The notes under the pieces were generated by a model. That model saw only the letters and a program-made list of their open reading frames with translations. It made no database searches and had not been told where the DNA came from. DNA of 5,547 bases from JAAYJK01 sp964531295 (GTDB lineage: Bacteria > Bacillota > Syntrophomonadia > Syntrophomonadales > Syntrophomonadaceae), in assembly GCA_964531295.1 (NCBI GenBank), contig CAZHHJ010000150.1, positions 1 to 5,547 on the forward strand, read 5' to 3'. Within the stretch, counting starts at the first letter, position 1; every line of letters starts with the position of its first letter. The translations under genes and the position numbers were made by a program. This document shows, in pieces, positions 1-5,485 of the stretch.

Positions 1-77
1 TTTTAATCCCTGACAAGAAGGGGCAGGGGCCATTTTATGATATATTAGTAAAAAACCATCAAATACTTATATATTAA
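1..77 (+). promoter_or_regulatory. Upstream region of ppx/gppA; promoter not clearly resolved
   Basis: The first 77 bases hold no gene. TATGAT (36-41) is a fair -10, but the nearest -35-like hexamer, CTGACA (10-15), is 20 bp away, longer than usual. A 5-bp inverted repeat CCCTG (8-12) / CAGGG (24-28) could be the end of an upstream terminator, but no T-run follows it. The true promoter may lie left of the window. Confidence 0.25.
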
Positions 78-83
78 GGGAGG
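78..83 (+). promoter_or_regulatory. Ribosome binding site of the ppx/gppA gene
   Basis: GGGAGG lies 5 nt upstream of the ATG at 89-91. An ATG at 84-86 is too close to the site and runs into a TGA within two codons, so 89 is the start. Confidence 0.8.
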
Positions 84-88
84 ATGCC

Positions 89-1588
89 ATGAAAACATTG
101 GCCATTATTGACATAGGATCCAACTCCATCCGCCTGGTACTGGTCCGCATGGGCCAGGATGGAAATTATAAAATAATTCACGACATTAAAGAATCAGCCC
201 GTCTGGCCAAAGGTTTTTGTCCGGAAAGGATCATTCACCCCCAGCGACTTGAAATGGCGATCAGGATTATGAAGATGTTTCGCAACCTCTGCGAAGCTGT
301 CAAGCCCGATGAAATAATAGTGGTTGCCAGTGATGCGGTGCGCCGGGCACTAAATCGCGATGAACTTCTTAAGCGTATTAAAGAAGAAAGCGGCTTTGAG
401 GTTAGGGTGCTTTCCGGCCGGGAAGAAGCTTTCTATGATTATCTGGGCTTCGCCAACAGCATGACTATGGAGGATGCTCTACTAATGGACATCGGTGGGG
501 GTAGCACCGAAATTATTTGGGTTAAGGACAAAAAGGCCATGGAAATGACCTCTATTCCCTTCGGGGCCATTAACCTTACCCAGTTATATGAGTTAAATCA
601 AGAACCCAGCCGTAATGAGGAAGAAGCTCTTAAAAGTGATTTACTGGAAACCTTTGATAAAATAAGCTGGCTTAAAAACAGCAATAGTCCAGTTCTGGTT
701 GGAATCGGGGGGAGTTTTCGTAATATTGGCAGGATTGACCGCCGCCTGAAAAAATACCCCCTGGACTTACCTCATAATTACCAGTTCGCGGCTGAGGATT
801 TACGACAGGTACACCATAGCATAAAAAATAAGCCGGTAAAACACCGCCACCGGATGAAAGGCCTCTCGCGAGATCGGGTCGACATTATCCTGGGAGCTAC
901 CACCATGGTCAATACCCTGCTCGATTACTGTTCTATTCAAAAACTCTGTATCAGCGGTTATGGACTGCGAGAAGGAATCATGTACGAATATTTAGACCAC
1001 CATCCCGATCAGGAATGTGATGTTTTAGACTGTTCTATAAGCAATAATATTAAAAATTACAATCTGGATTACCCTCATGCTGCTACTGTATACCGGCTGA
1101 CCTGGACCCTGTATCAGCAATTGCAGGAACTCTGCAGCATCAGGGAGGATTTTTCCCGCATAGTCAAAACGGCCGCTATGCTTCATGATTGCGGGATTAT
1201 TATTAACTACTATCAGCAGAACCAGCATATTCTCTACACCATGCTGAACCTGGAAATAAACGGCTTGACCCACCGGGAACTGGTATTCAGTGCCTGCATA
1301 GCCGCCTACCATGATAAAAAAACCCCGGTTCATATATCCAATTTCTCTCCCCTACTCAATAATACTGATCTGGCTGCTATCCGGGAAGTTGCGGTACTCT
1401 TGCGTATAGCCCGTAGCCTGGACCGCTCCATGAGCGGTATCATTAAAGATTTATATGTTGATATTAGAGGGGACGATGTGCTAATCAAAACCAGTAGCAC
1501 AGGCAATGCTGAACTGGAAATTTATGATGCCCTGCAGCACTTTGATGAATTCAAGAGGGTTTTTAAAAAGAATCTGTTCATAATCTAA
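89..1588 (+). CDS. ppx: Ppx/GppA family phosphatase (exopolyphosphatase / guanosine pentaphosphatase) with C-terminal HD-type domain
   Basis: A 499-residue protein of the ASKHA-fold Ppx/GppA family. Members hydrolyse terminal phosphate from polyphosphate or from pppGpp in the cytoplasm; sequence alone does not decide between the two. Visible motifs: N-terminal phosphate loop DIGSNSIRLV (8-17), SDAVRRALN (81-89), LSGREEA (108-114) with the Glu pair that includes the expected catalytic residue, second phosphate loop MDIGGGSTEI (133-142), SIPFGAINLT (155-164), and GIGGSFRNIGRI (205-216). SGYGLREGIMYEYL (289-302) closes the phosphatase core. The C-terminal third resembles the HD-like helical domain of long Ppx proteins: H330, LHDCGI (H366-D367), H380, H408 and LLRIARSLDRS (437-447). 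Length matches the long, HD-containing form of about 500 residues. The start is supported by GGGAGG at 78-83, 5 nt before ATG. It is a lone + strand gene convergent with lysA. No polyphosphate kinase or RelA/SpoT gene lies within the window. The family call is firm; the symbol is provisional. Confidence 0.93.
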   Translation: MKTLAIIDIGSNSIRLVLVRMGQDGNYKIIHDIKESARLAKGFCPERIIHPQRLEMAIRIMKMFRNLCEAVKPDEIIVVASDAVRRALNRDELLKRIKEESGFEVRVLSGREEAFYDYLGFANSMTMEDALLMDIGGGSTEIIWVKDKKAMEMTSIPFGAINLTQLYELNQEPSRNEEEALKSDLLETFDKISWLKNSNSPVLVGIGGSFRNIGRIDRRLKKYPLDLPHNYQFAAEDLRQVHHSIKNKPVKHRHRMKGLSRDRVDIILGATTMVNTLLDYCSIQKLCISGYGLREGIMYEYLDHHPDQECDVLDCSISNNIKNYNLDYPHAATVYRLTWTLYQQLQELCSIREDFSRIVKTAAMLHDCGIIINYYQQNQHILYTMLNLEINGLTHRELVFSACIAAYHDKKTPVHISNFSPLLNNTDLAAIREVAVLLRIARSLDRSMSGIIKDLYVDIRGDDVLIKTSSTGNAELEIYDALQHFDEFKRVFKKNLFII

Positions 1589-1593
1589 GTCTC

Positions 1594-1611
1594 TTTCCGG
1601 GGCCCCGGAAA
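1594..1611. terminator. Perfect 18-bp palindrome just after ppx/gppA; possible hairpin terminator without T-tract
   Basis: TTTCCGGGGCCCCGGAAA is fully self-complementary and starts 5 nt after the ppx stop. As RNA it can form a 7-bp GC-rich hairpin with a GGCC loop. On the + strand it is followed by AAAATC rather than a T-run, and the - strand lacks one downstream too, so it is not a classical intrinsic terminator. It could still protect the 3' end or end transcription with help from a factor. Position is its main support. Confidence 0.4.
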
Positions 1612-1782
1612 AATCAATAGAAAAAATCTCCTTATTTCAGGAGCAATTTGCTGTGACTATAATATGTAACAGGCAGTAATCTTATTGAAATACTGTACTG
1701 CTTAGCTTAGGGTATAAATTAATCAGGATTCGCGGGGGTGGTTACCCCGAACAATAAATCCAGCAAAAATATTATCGCTGTA

Positions 1783-1810
1783 AGAGCTGCTATGTTAAAT
1801 AGTCAGCTCT
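1783..1810. repeat. Inverted repeat / hairpin A downstream of lysA
   Basis: AGAGCTG (1783-1789) pairs with CAGCTCT (1804-1810). Inside it CTAT (1790-1793) pairs with ATAG (1799-1802), with one bulged T at 1803 and a GTTAA loop. This gives 11 bp in total. It lies about 40 nt past the lysA stop on the - strand and is the best-formed structure in that 3' region. The immediately following - strand bases (TTACAGCG) are not a T-run; an ATTTTT occurs about 15 nt further. A weak lysA terminator is possible. Confidence 0.4.
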
Positions 1811-1831
1811 ATTTCATTATGAAAGCTAGAG
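1807..1831. repeat. Inverted repeat / hairpin B, overlapping one arm of hairpin A
   Basis: CTCTA (1807-1811) plus TTTCAT (1812-1817) pair with ATGAAA (1819-1824) and TAGAG (1827-1831), leaving a two-base GC bulge. The drawn pairing leaves a one-base centre (T1818), so the innermost pairs must open to form a loop. CTCT at 1807-1810 is also needed by hairpin A, so the full forms of A and B exclude each other. Function unknown. Confidence 0.35.
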
Positions 1832-1849
1832 TAAATAATATGATACAGT

Positions 1850-3142
1850 TTAAGCCTTAAAAATTTCAGGATATTTAGCCATGAATTGAACCTGCAAATC
1901 ATTATCATAATCAAAGGTGGCAAAATAATCTGCCGGGGTTTCGGCTCTGCGAATCAGTTCACAATCGCCATCTTCCTTTAGGAGGATTTCTGCTGAACGC
2001 AGTTTGCCATTGTAATTGTAGCCCATCGCGTATCCATGGGCTCCAGTGTCATGAATTAGCAAGAGATCGCCAATATCTATTTTGGGCAGCATCCGGTCAA
2101 TAGCAAATTTATCGTTATTCTCACACAGGCCGCCGGTAATATCATATTCATGATCCAGGGGCTGATCTTCTTTGCCCATAACCGTAATATGGTGATAGGC
2201 TCCATACATAGCCGGGCGCATCAAGTTGGCCGCGCAGGCATCCAAACCTATGTATTCCTTATGAATGTGTTTTTCATGTATCGCGGTTGCTACCAGACAG
2301 CCATAAGGACCTGCCATAAATCTTCCCAATTCGGTATATATAGCCACATCACCCATGTCGGCAGGGATAAGTATTTCCTCATAGACCTTGCGGACCTTCT
2401 GAGCTATAGCAAAGATATCAGCCGGGGCCTGTTCTGGGCGATAAGGTATACCAATCCCACCGGAGAAATTGATAAAGGCAATATGAGCATCGGTTTCCTG
2501 CTGCAATTCCACCGCAGTTTCAAACAAAACCCTGGCCAGAGCAGGATAGTAACTATTATCTGTGGTGTTGCTGGCCAAAAAGGCATGCAGACCAAAGTGC
2601 TTTACTCCTTTTTCCTGCAGCATCCTGAATCCTTCCGTCAACTGCGGGCGAGTGAAACCATATTTGGCTTCTCTAGGAGTGTCCATTATAGCGTTGTTGA
2701 TAGTAAACTCACCACCGGGATTATATCGACAGCTGATAGTTTCAGGGATTCCAGCCGCCTGCTCCAGAAATTCGATGTGGGTTATATCATCCAGATTGAT
2801 TGCAGCATTAAGTTTTCGGGCCAGGGCAAAATCCTCCCGGGGTGTTACATTGGAAGAAAACATAATCTCATCCCCGTTAAACCCTACTACATCTGACATC
2901 ATAAGTTCTGTATATGATGAGCAGTCCACGCCACAGCCCTCTTCTTTTAATATTTTTAATATACTTGGATTAGGGGTGGCCTTAACTGCAAAATATTCTT
3001 TAAATCCCTTATTCCAGGCAAAGGCCTGATGCAGCCTGCGAGCGTTGTCTCGGATACCTTTTTCATCGTACAAATGAAAGGGGGTAGGATATTTTGAGCT
3101 AATCTCCTTTAATTGATTCAGGGTAACAAATGTCCTTTTCAT
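1850..3142 (-). CDS. lysA: Diaminopimelate decarboxylase-type PLP enzyme (fold type III)
   Basis: A 430-residue cytoplasmic enzyme of the alanine-racemase-fold decarboxylases, most likely converting meso-diaminopimelate to L-lysine plus CO2, the last step of lysine synthesis. The PLP lysine is K54 in YFAVKATPNP (50-59). GVDCSSYTEL (71-80), NFSGGIGIPY (225-234, phosphate-binding glycines), YTELGRFMAGPYG (269-281, the EPGR-like segment), GLCENNDKF (338-346, the catalytic Cys/Glu segment of the partner subunit) and DTGAHGYAMGYNYNG (365-379) follow in family order. Departures from textbook LysA: HAFLASN (186-192) where HxHIGS is usual, ELGR for EPGR, and GAH for GAY. I recall the HAFLASN form in clostridial LysA-like proteins, so specificity towards another D-centred diamino acid is possible. 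ATG at 3142 is chosen over in-frame TTG at 3148 because GGAGG (3149-3153) is 6 nt from the ATG but touches the TTG. The gene stands alone with its own leader and promoter. Confidence 0.9.
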   Translation of the reverse strand: MKRTFVTLNQLKEISSKYPTPFHLYDEKGIRDNARRLHQAFAWNKGFKEYFAVKATPNPSILKILKEEGCGVDCSSYTELMMSDVVGFNGDEIMFSSNVTPREDFALARKLNAAINLDDITHIEFLEQAAGIPETISCRYNPGGEFTINNAIMDTPREAKYGFTRPQLTEGFRMLQEKGVKHFGLHAFLASNTTDNSYYPALARVLFETAVELQQETDAHIAFINFSGGIGIPYRPEQAPADIFAIAQKVRKVYEEILIPADMGDVAIYTELGRFMAGPYGCLVATAIHEKHIHKEYIGLDACAANLMRPAMYGAYHHITVMGKEDQPLDHEYDITGGLCENNDKFAIDRMLPKIDIGDLLLIHDTGAHGYAMGYNYNGKLRSAEILLKEDGDCELIRRAETPADYFATFDYDNDLQVQFMAKYPEIFKA

Positions 3143-3148
3143 ACTCAA

Positions 3149-3153
3149 CCTCC
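3149..3153 (-). promoter_or_regulatory. lysA ribosome binding site, decides the ATG start
   Basis: GGAGG on the - strand ends directly before the in-frame TTG (3148-3146), leaving no spacer, but is 6 nt from ATG at 3142-3140. The longer TTG-started reading is therefore rejected. The CCUCC at 3192-3188 of the same transcript is complementary to this site. Confidence 0.75.
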
Positions 3154-3219
3154 GTCTTACGTTTCTTATTATGAAATAACTACTGCTGGAGGGTTCAAAT
3201 CAGAAACTTATTATCCTCC

Positions 3220-3276
3220 TTACTGGCAATGATGCGATCCGGGATAGTACTGCCATTGAGTCAAGAAGAACAGCAT
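3220..3276 (-). CDS. Possible 18-residue leader peptide upstream of lysA
   Basis: ATG at 3276 preceded by GGAGG (3287-3283) with a 6-nt spacer opens an 18-codon ORF, MLFFLTQWQYYPGSHHCQ, ending in TAA at 3222-3220. The stop runs straight into another AAGGAGG. The peptide has paired aromatic and histidine codons (FF, YY, HH, one W) but no lysine, so classical lysine attenuation is not suggested. A GAGTCA/TGACTC stem covers the start codon. The good ribosome binding site and its place in the lysA leader argue for translation; an ORF this short could be chance. Transcripts from the nearer candidate promoter would begin within its ribosome binding site, so it would need the upstream promoter. Confidence 0.3.
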   Translation of the reverse strand: MLFFLTQWQYYPGSHHCQ

Positions 3277-3291
3277 GACTCTCCTCCAAGC

Positions 3292-3321
3292 ATAATAGCA
3301 GTATGTTCACTGTAATCACAA
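3292..3321 (-). promoter_or_regulatory. Candidate inner lysA promoter (P2)
   Basis: TTGTGA (3321-3316), an 18-bp spacer, and TATTAT (3297-3292) preceded by TGC, an extended -10. The predicted start, near 3285, falls inside the ribosome binding site of the small leader ORF, giving a shorter leader of about 140 nt that would not translate that ORF well. Confidence 0.35.
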
Positions 3322-3389
3322 GTATTTTTTTGTTTCCCGCCCACTCAATAAATGCAGCAGATATATGTTACACCCTGCGCTTAGAGTAA

Positions 3390-3418
3390 ATTATAACATT
3401 TTTCGCCATCAACAAAAG
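3390..3418 (-). promoter_or_regulatory. Candidate upstream lysA promoter (P1)
   Basis: Consensus TATAAT on the - strand at 3395-3390 with an extended -10 (TGT before it, 3398-3396). The -35 region at 17 bp (CTTTTG, 3418-3413) is poor, which an extended -10 can compensate for. It sits just downstream of the terminator of the preceding operon and would give a leader of about 240 nt. Confidence 0.55.
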
Positions 3419-3430
3419 TCTGGACCGCGT

Positions 3431-3443
3431 TTTAGCTGCTAAA
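3431..3443. repeat. Short palindrome upstream of the lysA promoter
   Basis: TTTAGC-T-GCTAAA, 6-bp arms around one base, between the T-tract of the preceding terminator and the P1 -35 region. Possible protein-binding site, or chance. Confidence 0.25.
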
Positions 3444-3446
3444 TGC

Positions 3447-3475
3447 GAAAAGTCCCTCCAACAGGGGAGGGGACT
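3447..3475 (-). terminator. Rho-independent terminator of the DUF6323-DUF6179 operon
   Basis: On the - strand AGTCCCCTCC pairs with GGAGGGACT (9 bp plus one bulged base, six-base loop), followed by TTTT (3451-3448; its first T also closes the stem) and CGC. It starts 15 nt after the stop codon at 3491. The T-tract is short but the stem is GC-rich and the position is right. Confidence 0.65.
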
Positions 3476-3490
3476 GGGCCGATAGCAACT

Positions 3491-4909
3491 TTAAAGATCG
3501 CCTTTAAGCGGGAAATGTATATATTTCTCTATAGACGTCAATCGTTCTGAACTCAGACTTTGCATAAACCGACTGTACTCAATCTGCCACTGCCTCATAG
3601 CCGGCTGTATCACAGCACCTGATAAAGAAAAGTTGCTCGGGTCAGCTTTAAGTTCTTCCATATAAACTATTCTCGCCAGTACTGATAATTCTAGGTCTTC
3701 CAGAGTATCGAATACGACTCTGTATTCTTCTCCATACAGGCAGTCCGCCTCCAGCACATCAATAAAATCACCCAGAGTCCGAATACCGCTGTTGATAATC
3801 CCAGCTTTTTCAGCCGGGTCACTATGTTCCATGATTTCTTCCACCAGGCTGCAAAAACTATCATTGTCCAATCCATCGCCCTCATTAAAAATGATCTCGG
3901 CCTGAACATTATTCTCATCCTCAAGAATAACCACATTGGCCAGAGTATTGTTTTCCAGGGCACACAAAAACCTGGGCATCAATACAGCGGTAAAATCCCG
4001 CATATATTCCTGCAACTCGGGTTGCTTTATGGATAGCTTCTCTATCAGGGCTTCAACTGCTTCAGCTATTATTGATAAGCATTGGGCATTATCCGCATCT
4101 TTAAACTTCTCCTGCAGATCAGCCAATTGCAGTGGGGTAATGCACAGTTCACCCGCCTTATTCCCGACCAGGATAGAAAAAATGGAATTGGTCAGTATTA
4201 TTTCAAATATATTAATAAGGGCTTCCCGGTAATCTACACCATACACTCGACCGTAATTAGATAATAGCTGCTTAATGTCTTCCAGAGGGAATAGTCTACA
4301 AAAGTGATTTTCCAAGTCTAAGGTTAGAATGTAATGTTTAATATAGAAAATGCCCTGCATCTTCATGTCATCGAAGAGCAGCGGATAGTCAATGCCGGCC
4401 ATAGTGCTCATAGTATCATGGGCAGCAAACAACGCATCGTAGTTTTCGAAAATATCCGGCAATGCTTCATCTATAGTAGATTGATAGGCTTCATTGGGAA
4501 TATCCAGCTTCTTATCTATAATTCCCTTATAATTCTGCTCGCTTTCCCTCAGACATGACTCCACCATTTCCAGACCCGCTTGATAAACCTCTTTGATACT
4601 GCTCGATGTCAAGATGTTAATGGCATCCTGGGGGATGGCAAAGCTTTGAGTACGTGCATCAATACAGTATAAAAGCGATAGCATAATTCTCTGGCCTGTT
4701 TCAACTTTAACCGAGGTGCTTCCCCCTTGGGTGTATTTGATAATCAATTCCCCTAATAAAACCATAAACTGCTGCTGAATAGCGTTTACGGTCTGCTTAT
4801 CCATCACCCCCAAGCGCTCTGCCTCCTTCAAGAGCGAAAGGGTATATTGATTAGGATCTAAACGATCTTTTTTAAGTACTGAATGTTTCTCTATATTGCT
4901 GTATCTCAT
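3491..4909 (-). CDS. DUF6179 domain-containing protein, function unknown
   Basis: A 472-residue, apparently soluble, mostly helical acidic protein with no signal peptide, membrane segment or known catalytic motif that I can recognise. I assign it to DUF6179 from remembered family features: KYTQGGSTSVKVETGQ (58-73) followed by a helix through LLYCI, then STIDEALPDIFENYDALFAA (144-163), IDYPLLFDDMKMQGIFYIKH (173-192) and LDLENHFCRLF (197-207). The C-terminal half is less distinctive. Start: GTG at 4915, GTG at 4912 and ATG at 4909 are in frame. GGAG (4921-4918) is 2, 5 and 8 nt from them, so ATG is preferred; this gives a TGATG junction in which the upstream stop shares its last A with this start. 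It is the second gene of a coupled pair with the DUF6323 gene and ends at a terminator. Family membership was judged by eye and from memory. Confidence 0.8.
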   Translation of the reverse strand: MRYSNIEKHSVLKKDRLDPNQYTLSLLKEAERLGVMDKQTVNAIQQQFMVLLGELIIKYTQGGSTSVKVETGQRIMLSLLYCIDARTQSFAIPQDAINILTSSSIKEVYQAGLEMVESCLRESEQNYKGIIDKKLDIPNEAYQSTIDEALPDIFENYDALFAAHDTMSTMAGIDYPLLFDDMKMQGIFYIKHYILTLDLENHFCRLFPLEDIKQLLSNYGRVYGVDYREALINIFEIILTNSIFSILVGNKAGELCITPLQLADLQEKFKDADNAQCLSIIAEAVEALIEKLSIKQPELQEYMRDFTAVLMPRFLCALENNTLANVVILEDENNVQAEIIFNEGDGLDNDSFCSLVEEIMEHSDPAEKAGIINSGIRTLGDFIDVLEADCLYGEEYRVVFDTLEDLELSVLARIVYMEELKADPSNFSLSGAVIQPAMRQWQIEYSRFMQSLSSERLTSIEKYIHFPLKGDL

Positions 4910-5370
4910 CACCACTGCTCCTCTTTATAAGCATTATCAATATGCAGCAAGCCGCTCCTGAAGTCAACGGCAAACCTAATCATTTCCCGATTTTTCAGCA
5001 ACTCCAGGGACCCTTGGCAGGAACTGTTGTAATATTCTTTCATGATGGTTATCAGTTCCTCATCACTGATCAGGTCTTCGGTTTCGTTTTTCATATGATA
5101 GAATAAATCTATAAGTTCATTTATAGTCTGAACATAGTCTTCACTGTTTATATAGGGTGAAGTGCAGAAAGCGGCTATTATTTTATTAACTGCTTCTATA
5201 CTCAGTTCCAGACGCCCATGATTTTCAATAGCCTGCTTAAATGCTGTAACAATCTCCTGGGCCTGGATGGCATTTAGTACCAAGCCATACTTTTCTGACT
5301 CCTGGTTGCTTTTGAGCACCTGGCTTATACCGAGTTGACCCATAGAACGGTGAATATGCAGCAGGTTCAT
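4909..5370 (-). CDS. DUF6323 family protein, function unknown
   Basis: A 153-residue soluble helical protein that I recognise as DUF6323. Diagnostic stretches are YGLVLNAIQAQEIVTAFKQA (28-47), HGRLELSIEAVNKIIAAFCTSPYI (51-74, with AFCTSPYI the strongest), INELIDLFYHMKNET (83-97) and SDEELITIMKEYYNSSCQGSLELL (102-125). No catalytic residues are evident; conserved Cys68 and Cys118 could be structural. Start: ATG at 5370 with AGGAGG (5384-5379) 8 nt upstream; an ATG at 5375 hits TGA after two codons. First gene of a two-gene - strand operon: its TGA overlaps the DUF6179 start by one base. To my recollection the two families usually occur side by side in Firmicutes, so the products probably act together, perhaps as a complex. 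That is inference. Confidence 0.82.
   Translation of the reverse strand: MNLLHIHRSMGQLGISQVLKSNQESEKYGLVLNAIQAQEIVTAFKQAIENHGRLELSIEAVNKIIAAFCTSPYINSEDYVQTINELIDLFYHMKNETEDLISDEELITIMKEYYNSSCQGSLELLKNREMIRFAVDFRSGLLHIDNAYKEEQW
4918..4924 (-). promoter_or_regulatory. Ribosome binding site of the DUF6179 gene, inside the end of the DUF6323 gene
   Basis: AGAGGAG on the - strand lies within the last codons of the upstream gene, 8 nt before ATG at 4909. It disfavours the GTG at 4915 and supports translational coupling through TGATG. Confidence 0.65.
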
Positions 5371-5437
5371 TCCATTAACCTCCTAGCAAAGAATTTCAAT
5401 AGAAATGGGTTTTCAGGGGATAACTTTTTCCATTATC

Positions 5438-5446
5438 ATTATACCA
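5438..5446 (-). promoter_or_regulatory. Promoter -10 of the DUF6323-DUF6179 operon
   Basis: Consensus TATAAT on the - strand (5443-5438) preceded by TGG (5446-5444), an extended -10. No good -35 at 16-18 bp. Expected start near 5431, giving an untranslated leader of about 60 nt. Confidence 0.55.
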
Positions 5447-5485
5447 TGACCATATCACGAACAATAACAAAACATTTTATAGTCC

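Larger units (their letters stand above)
1589..1849. other. Gene-free convergent intergenic region with several inverted repeats
   Basis: 261 bp between the stop codons of ppx/gppA and lysA. I find no credible ORF with a ribosome binding site and no tRNA-like fold. Besides the 18-bp palindrome it contains a small GC hairpin, GGGGT (1735-1739) / ACCCC (1744-1748), a loose GCAGTA...TACTGC pair at about 1673-1702, and two larger hairpins at 1783-1831 described separately. A lone TATAAT at 1658-1663 (+) has no good -35. Confidence 0.6.
3143..3383 (-). promoter_or_regulatory. Long structured 5' leader of lysA
   Basis: About 240 nt between the likely upstream start site and the lysA ATG. It does not show the hallmarks of the lysine riboswitch or a T-box (no AGGGTGGNACCGCG). 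Visible pairing on the - strand: GAGTCA (3281-3276) with TGACTC (3263-3258); TGGCA (3255-3251) with TGCCA (3228-3224); and a long-range helix in which TACTGCT (3303-3297) pairs AGCAGTA (3187-3181) and GGAGG (3287-3283) pairs CCTCC (3192-3188). The same CCTCC can instead pair GGAGG at 3219-3215 or the lysA ribosome binding site at 3153-3149. This suggests, but does not prove, translational control by alternative folds. Confidence 0.4.

Noticed and set aside
1025..1333. A 102-codon open frame on the - strand
   Set aside because: Antisense to the HD-like domain of ppx/gppA; no ribosome binding site and no recognisable domain.
1658..1663. TATAAT on the + strand as a promoter for a small RNA or lysA antisense RNA
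   Set aside because: No acceptable -35 at 16-18 bp and no extended -10; AT-rich intergenic DNA makes chance matches likely.
1640..1678. Mini-ORF of 8 codons starting GTG at 1653, with AGGAG upstream, in the convergent region
   Set aside because: Too short, and the AGGAG is part of a weak CTCCT/AGGAG stem; nothing supports translation.
2150..2896. A 248-codon open frame on the + strand
   Set aside because: Lies wholly antisense to lysA, whose frame carries all the conserved decarboxylase motifs. The translation has no family features and no ribosome binding site is evident.
2562..3029. A 155-codon open frame on the + strand
   Set aside because: Another antisense shadow of lysA with unstructured composition.
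3143..3400. Lysine riboswitch or T-box upstream of lysA
   Set aside because: Expected from pathway, but the conserved T-box AGGGTGGNACCGCG and the lysine-riboswitch core are not visible; an Rfam scan would settle it.
3691..4558. Several 60-98 codon open frames on both strands
   Set aside because: All overlap the DUF6179 gene in other frames and have no start signals or family features.
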